Position numbers and translations under genes: made by a program. Below are positions 1 to 8,902 of a stretch of 41,224 nucleotides of DNA, piece by piece. Origin of the DNA: Lentisphaerota bacterium (GTDB lineage Bacteria > Verrucomicrobiota > Kiritimatiellia > Kiritimatiellales > Pontiellaceae); contig JAAYDL010000347.1 in the NCBI GenBank assembly GCA_012729265.1, positions 1 to 41,224 on the forward strand. The letters are read 5' to 3'. The notes under the pieces were generated by a model. It made no database searches and had not been told where the DNA came from. It was given only the letters and a program-made list of their open reading frames with translations. How positions within the stretch are numbered: position 1 is the stretch's first letter; every line of letters begins with the position of its first letter.

Positions 1-140
1 AAAGGCGGAATATCGGTTTTTTATTCATAATAATCGTCGTTGGTTTTGTGTGAGAACAAAAGAAATCTGAGTCCCAAGTTAATAGTCAATCTGTCCCTGC
101 AAATCAACACCTTCCTGTTGGTGAAATACGTAGGTTTGTA

Positions 141-1064
141 TCACTGTTCTTTCGTATTTCCAACGGCATCAAAAATGGTGTCCGTATAGTTTTTGTTTAC
201 GTTGCCAGCAAAAACCATGATGCCCGCTTTGGGGGTTTCCTGTGGCTCCCACGCGCAATGGGCCAATACGCTCTCCAGTGAGTTATAATCGAGCACCATG
301 CCGTTCATCACCTTTCCGGCTCCAATGATATCGGCATATTGGTTAAAGCGCGTCTGGTTGTTCTGGAAGTAGCCCATGTCCTCCACAAAATTAAAATAAG
401 CGGCGGTTTCGAGGTTTTTCCCGATTGCGTTGCCCGCTGCCGCGCCGGAATAAATGGCGGCAGTGTAAATAGTGCTGTCCGGATTAATCGATTTCGGACC
501 AAAATATTTTCCAAACTCCCGGACGAGGTTGATGAAGTTTTGGTTGGCTGGACCCGAAAAATGCTCTACGTCCAGAGCGATTCCATCAAACGGAACCTTC
601 TGGGCCATTTCATATACCAGAGCGGCATATTCCTCGTAGGTTTTTCCTTCGCCTGCATAGTCGGTAAACGGGATCTCCGTTTGCCACGACTGCGTATCGT
701 CCACGTTCATCAGGACAAGAATGCCGCGCGCCTGAAGCGTGTGAATGTCGGCGATGATCTGTTCATAGCGAGTGTACGGCCCGTCCGAAATGGATAGGAT
801 ATACGCATCGTCTTTTCCATAGTGCTCAGGATCTGCCAGTTCAAAAATGTTGCCCTCGAAGAGAACGATAATGTTCGCTTTGTCGGAAAAATCGGTTAAG
901 GAAAGCTTTTCCTGCCCGACCGGAGTGGCATCAAATGCATAATAGGCTACACGGTTGTTCCATGCCTCAGGAATTGAACGTCTGGGCGACGTGGTGCACG
1001 CCACACCGAACAGCAGTGGAACAACAGCAAGAGAATCAAGGCGATTAAAAAAAGGACATTTCAT
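141..1064 (-). CDS. Putative secreted lipoprotein, glycoside-hydrolase-like (TIM-barrel/GH18-like motif)
   Basis: ORF trimmed to the M at 1064 (MKCPFFNRLDSLAVVPLLFGVACTTSP, lipobox-like signal peptide); motif FDGIALDVEHF resembles the GH18/EndoS DGxxxDxE-type strand. Confidence 0.6.
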   Translation of the reverse strand: MKCPFFNRLDSLAVVPLLFGVACTTSPRRSIPEAWNNRVAYYAFDATPVGQEKLSLTDFSDKANIIVLFEGNIFELADPEHYGKDDAYILSISDGPYTRYEQIIADIHTLQARGILVLMNVDDTQSWQTEIPFTDYAGEGKTYEEYAALVYEMAQKVPFDGIALDVEHFSGPANQNFINLVREFGKYFGPKSINPDSTIYTAAIYSGAAAGNAIGKNLETAAYFNFVEDMGYFQNNQTRFNQYADIIGAGKVMNGMVLDYNSLESVLAHCAWEPQETPKAGIMVFAGNVNKNYTDTIFDAVGNTKEQ

Positions 1065-1301
1065 TGGTTCATTTCTCCATAAAATTAAACGCACCAACGT
1101 TGCCTCAATCCACTCTATAGAGCAAGGGTGGAGACTCCAATATCCGAAGGTCCTCAATCTAACACCACATGCCACTTTTCAACGCGATTTTCAACGAATA
1201 GGAAAAAATAACCCTTTCTTAAATCGGAAAAATTGCGGAGTGCTCAAGTAACACTAAAATCAATTTGCGGCGGGGTGGGCGATTTCCTAAAGTGCATACC
1301 T

Positions 1302-2396
1302 ATGAAAAAGACACCGCTGCACAAAAAGCATTTGGAACTAGGGGCCCGTATGGGTGAATTCGGCGGCTGGGATATGCCGATTCAGTATGCAGGAATCCTT
1401 CAGGAGCATGAACATACGCGCTCGAAGGTTTCCGTGTTCGATATCTGCCACATGGGCGAATTTGAGCTGATCGGACCGTCCGCCTGCGAAGATCTGGAAA
1501 AGCTGCTGACCTGTGACGTCGCCTCCCTGAAAGTCGGTCAGGTGCGTTATGGGTTTATGCTCAATGAAGAAGGCGGAACTATTGACGATCTGACCTGCTA
1601 TCGCTTGGAAGAGGAGCGATATATGCTGGTGGTAAATGCCGGAACGATCGAGAAGGATGCGGCATGGATTCGGGTGCAACTTTCTGAAGCCACGCTTTTT
1701 TCGGACCTGTCCGATTCGCTCGCAAAATTGGATGTGCAGGGTCCAAAGGCAGCTGATGCGCTTAATGACGTGCTGAATGGACGCCTTCCAGCGTTGGGTT
1801 ATTTTCGTTTCGCGGAGGTGGAGACTGAGGAGTTTTCCTGTCTGATCAGCCGGACGGGTTACACGGGCGAGCTGGGGTATGAAGTTTATCTTCCGGTTGC
1901 TGCCGTTGAGTCGTTCTGGGATCAGCTGCTGGCGCATCCAATGGTGGAGCCGGCGGGGCTGGGGGCACGCGATACGCTTCGTCTGGAGATGGGCTATTCA
2001 CTCTACGGACACGAGCTGTCGGAGGCGGATACGCCCGTTTCGACATCGCGCGGAATGTTTATTAACAGCGAAAAGGAATTTATCGGGAAGGCACCCGTTC
2101 TTGCGGCGTTGGAAAAACCGGAACGTTATCTGGTTGGGTTAAAATTTGATTCCAAGCGGGCTGCACGGGCGCATGATAAAGTTTTTTATGCGGGCGAAGA
2201 GGTTGGCGAAATCTCCAGTGGTTCCTTGGCCCCGAGTTTGGACGTGGCGGTGGCGATGGCGTTTGTGAAACCCACCTTGGCCGAAGTCGGGCAGATGTTT
2301 GAGGTCGAAATTCGTGGGAAACTTTTCCCCGCAGAGGTGGTTGATCTTCCGTTTTATAAAGAGGGTTCTGCAAGAAGAACCACTAATCTTCACTAA
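1302..2396 (+). CDS. gcvT: Aminomethyltransferase, glycine cleavage system T protein
   Basis: MKKTPLHKKHLELGARMGEFGGWDMPIQYAGILQEHEHTRSKVSVFDICHMGEF is the typical GcvT N-terminus; followed by gcvPA. Confidence 0.95.
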   Translation: MKKTPLHKKHLELGARMGEFGGWDMPIQYAGILQEHEHTRSKVSVFDICHMGEFELIGPSACEDLEKLLTCDVASLKVGQVRYGFMLNEEGGTIDDLTCYRLEEERYMLVVNAGTIEKDAAWIRVQLSEATLFSDLSDSLAKLDVQGPKAADALNDVLNGRLPALGYFRFAEVETEEFSCLISRTGYTGELGYEVYLPVAAVESFWDQLLAHPMVEPAGLGARDTLRLEMGYSLYGHELSEADTPVSTSRGMFINSEKEFIGKAPVLAALEKPERYLVGLKFDSKRAARAHDKVFYAGEEVGEISSGSLAPSLDVAVAMAFVKPTLAEVGQMFEVEIRGKLFPAEVVDLPFYKEGSARRTTNLH

Positions 2397-2450
2397 TTTA
2401 CACTAATCATTTTTTAGAGAATTAATGCTGATTAGTGTTAATTAGTGGTT
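2378..2450. repeat. Imperfect inverted repeat built from CACTAAT units
   Basis: 5' arm AACCACTAATcttCACTAATTTACACTAATCA; 3' arm TGATTAGTGTTAATTAGTGGTT; loop ATTTTTTAGAGAATTAATGC. The gcvT stop codon lies inside the 5' arm. Confidence 0.85.
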
Positions 2451-2471
2451 GGTTTGAAAGGGTAGTTGGAT

Positions 2472-3818
2472 ATGAAAAAGACACCGTTTTGTGCGACGAG
2501 CGAGCAGGATCAGCAGGTCATGTTCGATTCGCTGGGTATTCGTGATTTTGATGATCTGTTTGCCGCGATTCCTTCCTCGCTGCGGGCGAAGGAGTTGAAT
2601 ATTCCCGAGGGGATCTCTGAAATGGGGATGATGCAGCAGATTCGTAAATTAGCGCGCAAAAACTCGACCCATCTGATTAATTTCTGCGGTGCAGGGTTTT
2701 ATGATCATTATATTCCGGCGGCGGTCGATGCGCTATCGAGCCGCGGCGAGTTTTACACGGCCTATACGCCATATCAACCCGAGGCCTCGCAAGGTACACT
2801 GCAGGCGGCGTTTGAGTTTCAGACGGCGATTTGCCGGTTGACGGGTATGGAGGTGGCCAATGCGTCATTGTTCGATGGTGGAACGGCGCTGTTTGAAGGA
2901 ATTATGATGGCGCTGCGCGATACGAAGCGCAACAAGGTGCTGGTGGATGAAGGCGTGAATCCCATCTATCGCACCATGCTCCGCTGCTATACGCAGAATC
3001 TGTCCGTTGATTATCAGGAAATTGCTCTCTCGAAAAACGGCGTGGCCGATCGAAAAGCGTATGCTGAAGCGCTGGACGGAGAAGTCGGAGCGGTGGTGCT
3101 GCAGAATCCTAACTTTTTCGGCTGTCTGGATAATTTAACGGAGTTGATCGAGAAGACTCATGCGGTCGGGGCGCTGGCCATTATGTCGGTTTATCCGATG
3201 GCGCTTTCGCATGTAGAAACCCCCGGCGCGATGGGGGCGGATATTGTCACGGGCGAAGGGCAGAGTCTGGGGCTTCCGCTCAACTTCGGCGGGCCATATC
3301 TCGGTTTTATGGCGACCACGAAGGCGCTGGTGCGTAAAATGCCGGGCCGTATCGTGGGCGAGACGAGCGATGCACAAGGGCGGCGCGGTTATGTGCTGAC
3401 GCTGCAGGCACGCGAACAGCACATCCGCCGCGAAAAGGCGACCTCCAATATTTGCTCCAATGTGCAGCTCTGTGCGCTTCGCGCCATCATTTATCTGTCG
3501 CTCGTCGGACGCGAAGGCTTTCAGGAGGTCGGGCGCGACTGTATGGACCGTGCGAGCTACGCCTGGCACAAGCTCACCAAAATTCCCGGAGTAACGCCCG
3601 CGTTTAACCGCCGCTTCTTCAATGAGTTTGCGTTGCGTCTGCCGAAGGATGCCTCCGACGTCGTGAGCGCACTGGTCGACCAAGGCATTGCCGCCGGTTT
3701 CCCGGTCGGTCGATATTACAAAGGAATGGAAAATGTTCTCCTCCTCTCCTTCACGGAAAAGCGCACGAAAGAGGAGATCGATATTCTGTTGGCCAAACTC
3801 GAAAGTGTGTTGGCGTGA
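2472..3818 (+). CDS. gcvPA: Glycine dehydrogenase (aminomethyl-transferring) subunit 1
   Basis: Full-length ORF with GcvPA motifs (FCGAGFYDHYIPAAVDAL, YTAYTPYQPEASQGTLQAAFEFQTAICRLTGMEVANASLFDGGTALFEG). Confidence 0.95.
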   Translation: MKKTPFCATSEQDQQVMFDSLGIRDFDDLFAAIPSSLRAKELNIPEGISEMGMMQQIRKLARKNSTHLINFCGAGFYDHYIPAAVDALSSRGEFYTAYTPYQPEASQGTLQAAFEFQTAICRLTGMEVANASLFDGGTALFEGIMMALRDTKRNKVLVDEGVNPIYRTMLRCYTQNLSVDYQEIALSKNGVADRKAYAEALDGEVGAVVLQNPNFFGCLDNLTELIEKTHAVGALAIMSVYPMALSHVETPGAMGADIVTGEGQSLGLPLNFGGPYLGFMATTKALVRKMPGRIVGETSDAQGRRGYVLTLQAREQHIRREKATSNICSNVQLCALRAIIYLSLVGREGFQEVGRDCMDRASYAWHKLTKIPGVTPAFNRRFFNEFALRLPKDASDVVSALVDQGIAAGFPVGRYYKGMENVLLLSFTEKRTKEEIDILLAKLESVLA

Positions 3819-3853
3819 TACGTCGTAATGCGTACTACGTATTGCGTAATTTT
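3817..3853. repeat. GTAATGCGTA/TACGTATTGCGTAAT repeat, copy 1
   Basis: gatacgtcgtaatgcgtactacgtattgcgtaatttt; its reverse complement matches the repeat at 5062-5093. Confidence 0.8.
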
Positions 3854-3932
3854 GCGGGTGAGATGAAGTGCTTGACTGCGGACGGTATGGCTCTTTGGTG
3901 AAGCGGGCGTTGTTAGTTTTTGGAGGTGAATC

Positions 3933-4235
3933 GTGTTTGCTGTAGTTACATCAAAGGGGCGAGTAACGATTCCAATTGAGGTTCGACGAAGATTCGGTAT
4001 CAAGGCGGGCAGTAAGCTTGATTTTGTGATTACGGAAGATGGGCGAATGGAAGTCATTCCCATGACGGATTCGATGCTGAATTTAAAGGGAATGGTTCCA
4101 AAGCCGAAGAAGGCACTGGCCTTGGAGGAAATGGACGAGGCCATTGGTGAGAGAAATGTAGACGGAGCATTCTGCTTCGTTGTTGGGAAATTGCGGAGAG
4201 GGCACAACGCGGCTGGAAGCTCGCGTCTACGATGA
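3933..4235 (+). CDS. SpoVT/AbrB-domain protein, putative antitoxin or regulator
   Basis: MFAVVTSKGRVTIPIEVRRRFGIKAGSKLDFVITEDGRMEVIPM is an AbrB/MazE-like swapped-hairpin domain; GTG start after ggaggtgaa; 4-nt ATGA overlap with the next gene. Confidence 0.85.
   Translation: MFAVVTSKGRVTIPIEVRRRFGIKAGSKLDFVITEDGRMEVIPMTDSMLNLKGMVPKPKKALALEEMDEAIGERNVDGAFCFVVGKLRRGHNAAGSSRLR
4188..4232. repeat. Candidate dispersed repeat at the 3' end of the abrB-like gene
   Basis: ggaaattgcggagagggcacaacgcggctggaagctcgcgtctac encodes an atypical tail (GKLRRGHNAAGSSRLR) after the AbrB domain; part (cgtagacg..gcgcgag on the other strand) resembles 14336-14352. Confidence 0.4.
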
Positions 4236-4825
4236 GTAAAATGAATAGGGAAAGACCAATCTGTTATGTGATTGCCGGGCCGAACGGTGCCGGAAAGACG
4301 ACATTTGCTTTGCGTTATTTGAAAGAGCTGACGGGGTGCCGGAGTTTTGTTAATGCAGACCTCATAGCAGACGGTTTGTCGCCGCTTGATCCGTCGAAAG
4401 CACAGATGGAAGCCGGGAGAATCTTGCTGCGCGAGATTCGTTCGTGTGTGCAGCGGGGCGAGGATTTTGCATTTGAAACGACGCTTTCAGGAAAGAGCTA
4501 TGCGCGGTTGTTGAAGGAGTTGCGCGTTGAAGGATGGAAGATCGTGTTGTTCTATTTGTGGATTCCGAGTGCACAGTTTTCTGCGGCGCGGGTGCGTCAG
4601 CGAGTGGAGTCCGGCGGGCACGACATTCCGGTGGATGCGATTCTGCGGCGGTATTGCAGAACGGTTTCTAATTTTCTGAATGTGTTTGTTCCGTTGTGTG
4701 ATGAGGTGATGTGCTACGACAACTCTGAAATGAATCCTGTTCCTGTCTTTTCGGATTGTTTGGGTGAGAGGTCTGTGTTGGATAATGCTCGTTTTAGATT
4801 TATTCTGGAGAGTGCTCATGAGTGA
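4232..4825 (+). CDS. Zeta-toxin-like P-loop kinase
   Basis: ICYVIAGPNGAGKTTFALRYL (Walker A), FVNADLIADGLSPLDPSKAQMEAGRILLREI, FAFETTLSGKSYARLLKEL: Zeta_toxin family motifs. Confidence 0.88.
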   Translation: MSKMNRERPICYVIAGPNGAGKTTFALRYLKELTGCRSFVNADLIADGLSPLDPSKAQMEAGRILLREIRSCVQRGEDFAFETTLSGKSYARLLKELRVEGWKIVLFYLWIPSAQFSAARVRQRVESGGHDIPVDAILRRYCRTVSNFLNVFVPLCDEVMCYDNSEMNPVPVFSDCLGERSVLDNARFRFILESAHE

Positions 4826-5015
4826 AAAAAGCATACTTAAAAAAACAGAAGAGGCTCGCGAATGTATGAAACGAGCGGTTCATGATGAGTTGGTAAAGAA
4901 GGCGAAGTTGGGGCAGGATGTGATCATCAACCGCAATGGGGAGCCGCACAAGATTTCGGCGGCAGAGGCGTTGCGGATTCAGGAAGCGGAGTCGGAGAAG
5001 TACGGGGAAAAATGA
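4818..5015 (+). CDS. Small (65 aa) protein, candidate third component/antitoxin of the zeta module
   Basis: MSEKSILKKTEEARECMKRAVHDELVKKAKLGQDVIINRNGEPHKISAAEALRIQEAESEKYGEK; overlaps the zeta-like stop by 8 nt, suggesting translational coupling. Confidence 0.7.
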   Translation: MSEKSILKKTEEARECMKRAVHDELVKKAKLGQDVIINRNGEPHKISAAEALRIQEAESEKYGEK

Positions 5016-5025
5016 TTTTATATGG

Positions 5026-5060
5026 GTTAGGGAGACCAGCTCCGACGGAGCGTCGCCCTC
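5026..5060. repeat. GCTCCGACGGAGC palindromic repeat element
   Basis: ttagggagaccagctccgacggagcgtcgccctct contains the perfect dyad GCTCCG-A-CGGAGC. Confidence 0.5.
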
Positions 5061-5061
5061 T

Positions 5062-5093
5062 AAATTACGCAATACGCATTACGGAGTAAGCAA
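5062..5093. repeat. GTAATGCGTA/TACGTATTGCGTAAT repeat, copy 2 (inverted relative to copy 1)
   Basis: aaattacgcaatacgcattacggagtaagcaa; directly abuts the gcvPB start codon. Confidence 0.8.
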
Positions 5094-5094
5094 T

Positions 5095-6543
5095 ATGAAA
5101 CTGATTTATGAAAAGTCATCGCCGGGGCGTTCCGGGGTGCAGATGTCGTCGATTAAAATCTCGGAGAATGAGGAGATTCCGGCCGAGTATCTGCGGAGTC
5201 AGCCGGCGGAGCTTCCGGAGGTTTCGGAGGCGGAAGTGGTTCGTCATTTTACGGCGCTTTCCCGACTTAATTTTTCGGTGGACACCCATTTTTATCCGCT
5301 GGGATCCTGCACGATGAAGTATAATCCGAAGGCGTGCGAGGCGGCGGCCAATCTGCCGGAGCTGACGGGTGTGCATCCGCTGTGGCCGCAGTTGAGAGGC
5401 GGGGGTTTGCTCACGCAGGGCTCGCTGGCGATACTCTATCATACGGAGCGGCTGCTTTCGGAGGCGACCGGACTGGATGAGTTTACACTACAGCCGATGT
5501 CGGGTGCGCACGGGGAGCTGACGGGCGTGATGATAATAGCGGCCTATCACAAGGATCGCGGGAATGAGAAGGATCATATCATTATTCCGGATTCGGCGCA
5601 CGGAACCAACCCGGCCAGCGCGCACTTGGCGGGATATAAGGTGGTGACGATTCCTTCCGACAGTAAAGGAGTGATGGACTTTGAGCTGTTTAAGGCGGCG
5701 CTGAATGAAAAAACGGCCGGCGTAATGCTGACCGCCCCGAATACGCTCGGGGTGTTTAATACGCGGATCAAGGAGATCTGTGATGCGGTTCACGAAGTGG
5801 ATGGGTTGATGTATTATGACGGTGCCAACTTTAATGCAATTATGGGCCGGTATCGTCCCGGCGATATGGGGTTTGATATCTGCCATCTTAATCTGCATAA
5901 GTCGTTTGGGACTCCGCACGGCGGAGGAGGTCCTGGTGCCGGACCTGTAGGCGTGGCGGAAAAACTGCGGCCTTATCTTCCGATTTCGCGCGTGGTGAAA
6001 ACCAACGACGGCACCTATTCGCTTAATTATGATGCGCCGAAGAGCATCGGTTATATTGCTCCGTTTTATGGTAATTTCGGGATCGTTGCACGCGCGTACG
6101 CCTATTTGCTCTGCCTTGGACGTGACGGTATGCTTGGAACCAGTAACCGTGCGGTGCTTAATGCGAACTATCTTCAGGAAAAGCTGCGCCCGCTCTTCGA
6201 CGAGAAATACAAAGGCCGCTGCATGCATGAGTTTGTCTTTTCCGGCAAGTGCCTTGCCCAATACGGCGTTCACACGCTGGATCTGGCGAAGGGGATGATT
6301 GATCGGGGAATTCATCCGCCGACGATTTATTTCCCGCTCAACGTGCCTGAATCCTTTATGGTGGAACCGACCGAGACGGAAGACCGCGATACGCTCGACT
6401 ATTTTGTGAGCGTGGTCGAAGAGCTGTTTGAGCTGGCAAAAACTGATCCTGACAAATTGCACGAAGCGCCGGTTTCGACTCCGGTTGGCCGTTTGGATGA
6501 AGTCAAGGCCGCGCGTGAGATGCGTTTGGTTGCTGAGCGTTAA
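5095..6543 (+). CDS. gcvPB: Glycine dehydrogenase (aminomethyl-transferring) subunit 2
   Basis: MKLIYEKSSPGRSGVQMSSI..., PLGSCTMKYNPKACEAAANLPELTGVHPLWP, and PLP site LNLHKSFGTPHGGGGPGAGP. The longer ORF start at 4936 reads through repeat DNA. Confidence 0.95.
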   Translation: MKLIYEKSSPGRSGVQMSSIKISENEEIPAEYLRSQPAELPEVSEAEVVRHFTALSRLNFSVDTHFYPLGSCTMKYNPKACEAAANLPELTGVHPLWPQLRGGGLLTQGSLAILYHTERLLSEATGLDEFTLQPMSGAHGELTGVMIIAAYHKDRGNEKDHIIIPDSAHGTNPASAHLAGYKVVTIPSDSKGVMDFELFKAALNEKTAGVMLTAPNTLGVFNTRIKEICDAVHEVDGLMYYDGANFNAIMGRYRPGDMGFDICHLNLHKSFGTPHGGGGPGAGPVGVAEKLRPYLPISRVVKTNDGTYSLNYDAPKSIGYIAPFYGNFGIVARAYAYLLCLGRDGMLGTSNRAVLNANYLQEKLRPLFDEKYKGRCMHEFVFSGKCLAQYGVHTLDLAKGMIDRGIHPPTIYFPLNVPESFMVEPTETEDRDTLDYFVSVVEELFELAKTDPDKLHEAPVSTPVGRLDEVKAAREMRLVAER

Positions 6544-8777
6544 TCGCTCAGCAATTCTTCAAGGAAGAGCTGCGGATAAACCGGCGTAAAGTTATAGTGC
6601 TCGGCCAGTGCACGAAATTCCGTTTTCTTCTCCGGATTGCTCCATCTGAATGTAGTGAGCAGCAGCGCCTTGTCCGGCGCATCAATGTCGAGTTTCTGTA
6701 TGGAATCGGGCGTTACAGACTGCGCCTTGCTGAGCAGATCGGCGATCTGTGTCAGCGATTCCTCGGAGAGAGCTTCAATGGCTTGTTTCATATTCTGTTC
6801 TGCCAATGCTGCGTTTTCTTTCCGCATGGCCGCGCAGTAAAGAAGAAGATGGTCCTTCCACGATGCGGAATCGAGAGCGGTTAATGCTTCATTCGCCGAT
6901 TCAATTTCCCCATTATATAGAAATTCTTCAAAGTCGACATGAGTGTCTTTTGCAGTACGCAGGTTCTGTAAATAGCCCTTAATATTGTGGCGGGTGGCAT
7001 AAAGCCGAAGCGCATTGAGCTGCGCAAACTGCGCGCTTCCTTCTTCGGCGTGTTTAGTAATGGCCTCAATCGCTTTCTGATGGAAACCTGCGCAGGTCAG
7101 ATAAAGCACTGTTTTTTGCAAAATTTCATCGGATGGCTTGGGGTTGGCCCGAAGAAATTCCTCTGCCAATTCTGCCAGTTTTTTATAGTTTCGCTGTCCA
7201 AGCAGAATGTTTTCATTTAAGTCGCTGAACTGTTTTTCGGACGGATCATGCAGCAGTGCTTTTTGAATATAGGGCTGCGCTTCCGCAAAGCTTCCGAAGA
7301 TGTAGAGATCGCGGGAAATGGCAAAATATCCCATGCCTTTCATTCCGTAATCCTGGTCCGAAGCATTGTATAATATACGGGCTTCTTCGCGGTTTTTTGC
7401 AACGCGGGCAGCCAAATAGAGACTTTCCGGTTCGGAAATATTTTGCTTAGCGCGGTTCGCATACTCGGGTACTAGGTCGATTTCTGGATGATGGATTTTC
7501 ATGTAATCCTGATAGTAGAGATGCCAATCCAGTAAAGATTGGACACGGTCGACTTGTTTTTTCAGAAATGCCAAAGTTTCCTGATCATTCATCGATTTGA
7601 CAGCCAACGGGATAAGCAGTTTGGCTTCCTCTGTAAAGGGATCCATTTCCAGCACGCTGCGGGCATACTTCTCTGCGGCCTCCGGCTGATTGATTTGTTG
7701 GAGCTGTTTTATTATCCCCTCATGATTTTGAGGCCGAAACAGAGCAATAGAATCGGTTTTTTCCAATGGAGATAACAGAGGTTTTTTAAATCCTTTCTTC
7801 GAAAACGGGACATTTTCAAGTACCCGTATTTGTCCGTCATGCGAATAAATGGTTTCGCCTGGCTGGCTATTTCCCTTCATTTTCTTCATTGCAATCAGGG
7901 CCATATTGTCGGGATTGATGACCAGTAATGATTTTTTAAGAATTTGCCTTATCAGCGGATCATTATTCGTAAATGAAAATGCCGGTTGATTTCCCATTTT
8001 AAGGGTATGCTCTCCGAGTCTGATTTTGATTTTTTCGACGCCGCTAGGGGACAATGTGTAGGGTTTATTGTCGATGGTAAATGTGTAGGACTGCAGGGTT
8101 CCGTTTACAAGCCAAGCGTTGGAATAGTCTAATGAGGACTTGCCCAGATATGCAACGCCAGCAATTAACAGAGCGAAAAACAGCATAAGGGGTAAGTATG
8201 CCAAGGTTGCAGATTTTGGCTTGAGCCGGTTTCTTATACTGTTGCCTACGGCAGCCTGTAGTGTTTCACAATATTGCAGGAATTCTTCCGCCTCCTCACC
8301 CGCTCCCAAGACAATCGCTTTTCGACAGTAGATCGCTGCTTCATCCTGATGGCCAAAGCGGCTGAGTCCCTGCGCAATAAGGAGCTGAATCTGCGGATTA
8401 GTTTCATAATCGAAAGGAAGTGATTTTTTCGCTTTATTGAACTCCGGCTCCATGTTGTAGATCATGAGCGTATGCAGTGCTTGAGCAAATCGGCTAACGT
8501 TTTCCTTATCGGAAATGTCTTTTCGCAAGCGTGCGAGGTCCCTCTTCCGTTCCTTTGCGAATTTTTTTGCAGAGGTTATCCCTCGCTTCCCACATCGAGA
8601 ACATTCATCGATGATTTGTATTTTCTCCCCCGGAAACAGAGGGATCCGTAGAAGTTTTATAAAATTTTGGGTGGTATAGGAATTAAGATAAGTCAGGCGT
8701 TTACAGAAATCGCACCGGCAAAAGTGCGAGGCCACCTTGGATCTCCCTATATATTCTGTTTCAAATAATCGTGACAT
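6540..8777 (-). CDS. Membrane-anchored TPR-repeat protein with N-terminal zinc-ribbon
   Basis: Paired CxxC motifs (CRCDFC, CSRCGKRG) near the N-terminus, one TM helix (LPLMLFFALLIAGVAYLG), TPR-like helical repeats. Confidence 0.65.
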   Translation of the reverse strand: MSRLFETEYIGRSKVASHFCRCDFCKRLTYLNSYTTQNFIKLLRIPLFPGEKIQIIDECSRCGKRGITSAKKFAKERKRDLARLRKDISDKENVSRFAQALHTLMIYNMEPEFNKAKKSLPFDYETNPQIQLLIAQGLSRFGHQDEAAIYCRKAIVLGAGEEAEEFLQYCETLQAAVGNSIRNRLKPKSATLAYLPLMLFFALLIAGVAYLGKSSLDYSNAWLVNGTLQSYTFTIDNKPYTLSPSGVEKIKIRLGEHTLKMGNQPAFSFTNNDPLIRQILKKSLLVINPDNMALIAMKKMKGNSQPGETIYSHDGQIRVLENVPFSKKGFKKPLLSPLEKTDSIALFRPQNHEGIIKQLQQINQPEAAEKYARSVLEMDPFTEEAKLLIPLAVKSMNDQETLAFLKKQVDRVQSLLDWHLYYQDYMKIHHPEIDLVPEYANRAKQNISEPESLYLAARVAKNREEARILYNASDQDYGMKGMGYFAISRDLYIFGSFAEAQPYIQKALLHDPSEKQFSDLNENILLGQRNYKKLAELAEEFLRANPKPSDEILQKTVLYLTCAGFHQKAIEAITKHAEEGSAQFAQLNALRLYATRHNIKGYLQNLRTAKDTHVDFEEFLYNGEIESANEALTALDSASWKDHLLLYCAAMRKENAALAEQNMKQAIEALSEESLTQIADLLSKAQSVTPDSIQKLDIDAPDKALLLTTFRWSNPEKKTEFRALAEHYNFTPVYPQLFLEELLSD

Positions 8778-8902
8778 GCAGGCTTATCTTTTTCGTTAAC
8801 TGTCTAGTCCAATAGCACAAGGATGAGTTGTACGCAAAACGAAGTGTTGGAAAAATACCGAAATGGGGCATTTTAATTTACAGTCTACCCACCCACGTAA
8901 TA

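Noticed and set aside
1180-1301. Glycine riboswitch upstream of gcvT
   Set aside because: Could not identify the conserved glycine aptamer core by eye; covariance search (Rfam RF00504) would be needed.
4936-5094. Upstream extension of gcvPB (MGSRTRFRRQ...RNTHYGVSN)
   Set aside because: Overlaps the 65-aa gene and translates repeat DNA; canonical GcvPB start is at 5095.
5488-6462. 324-aa minus strand ORF antisense to gcvPB
   Set aside because: Antisense shadow ORF; no domain-like features and complete overlap with gcvPB.
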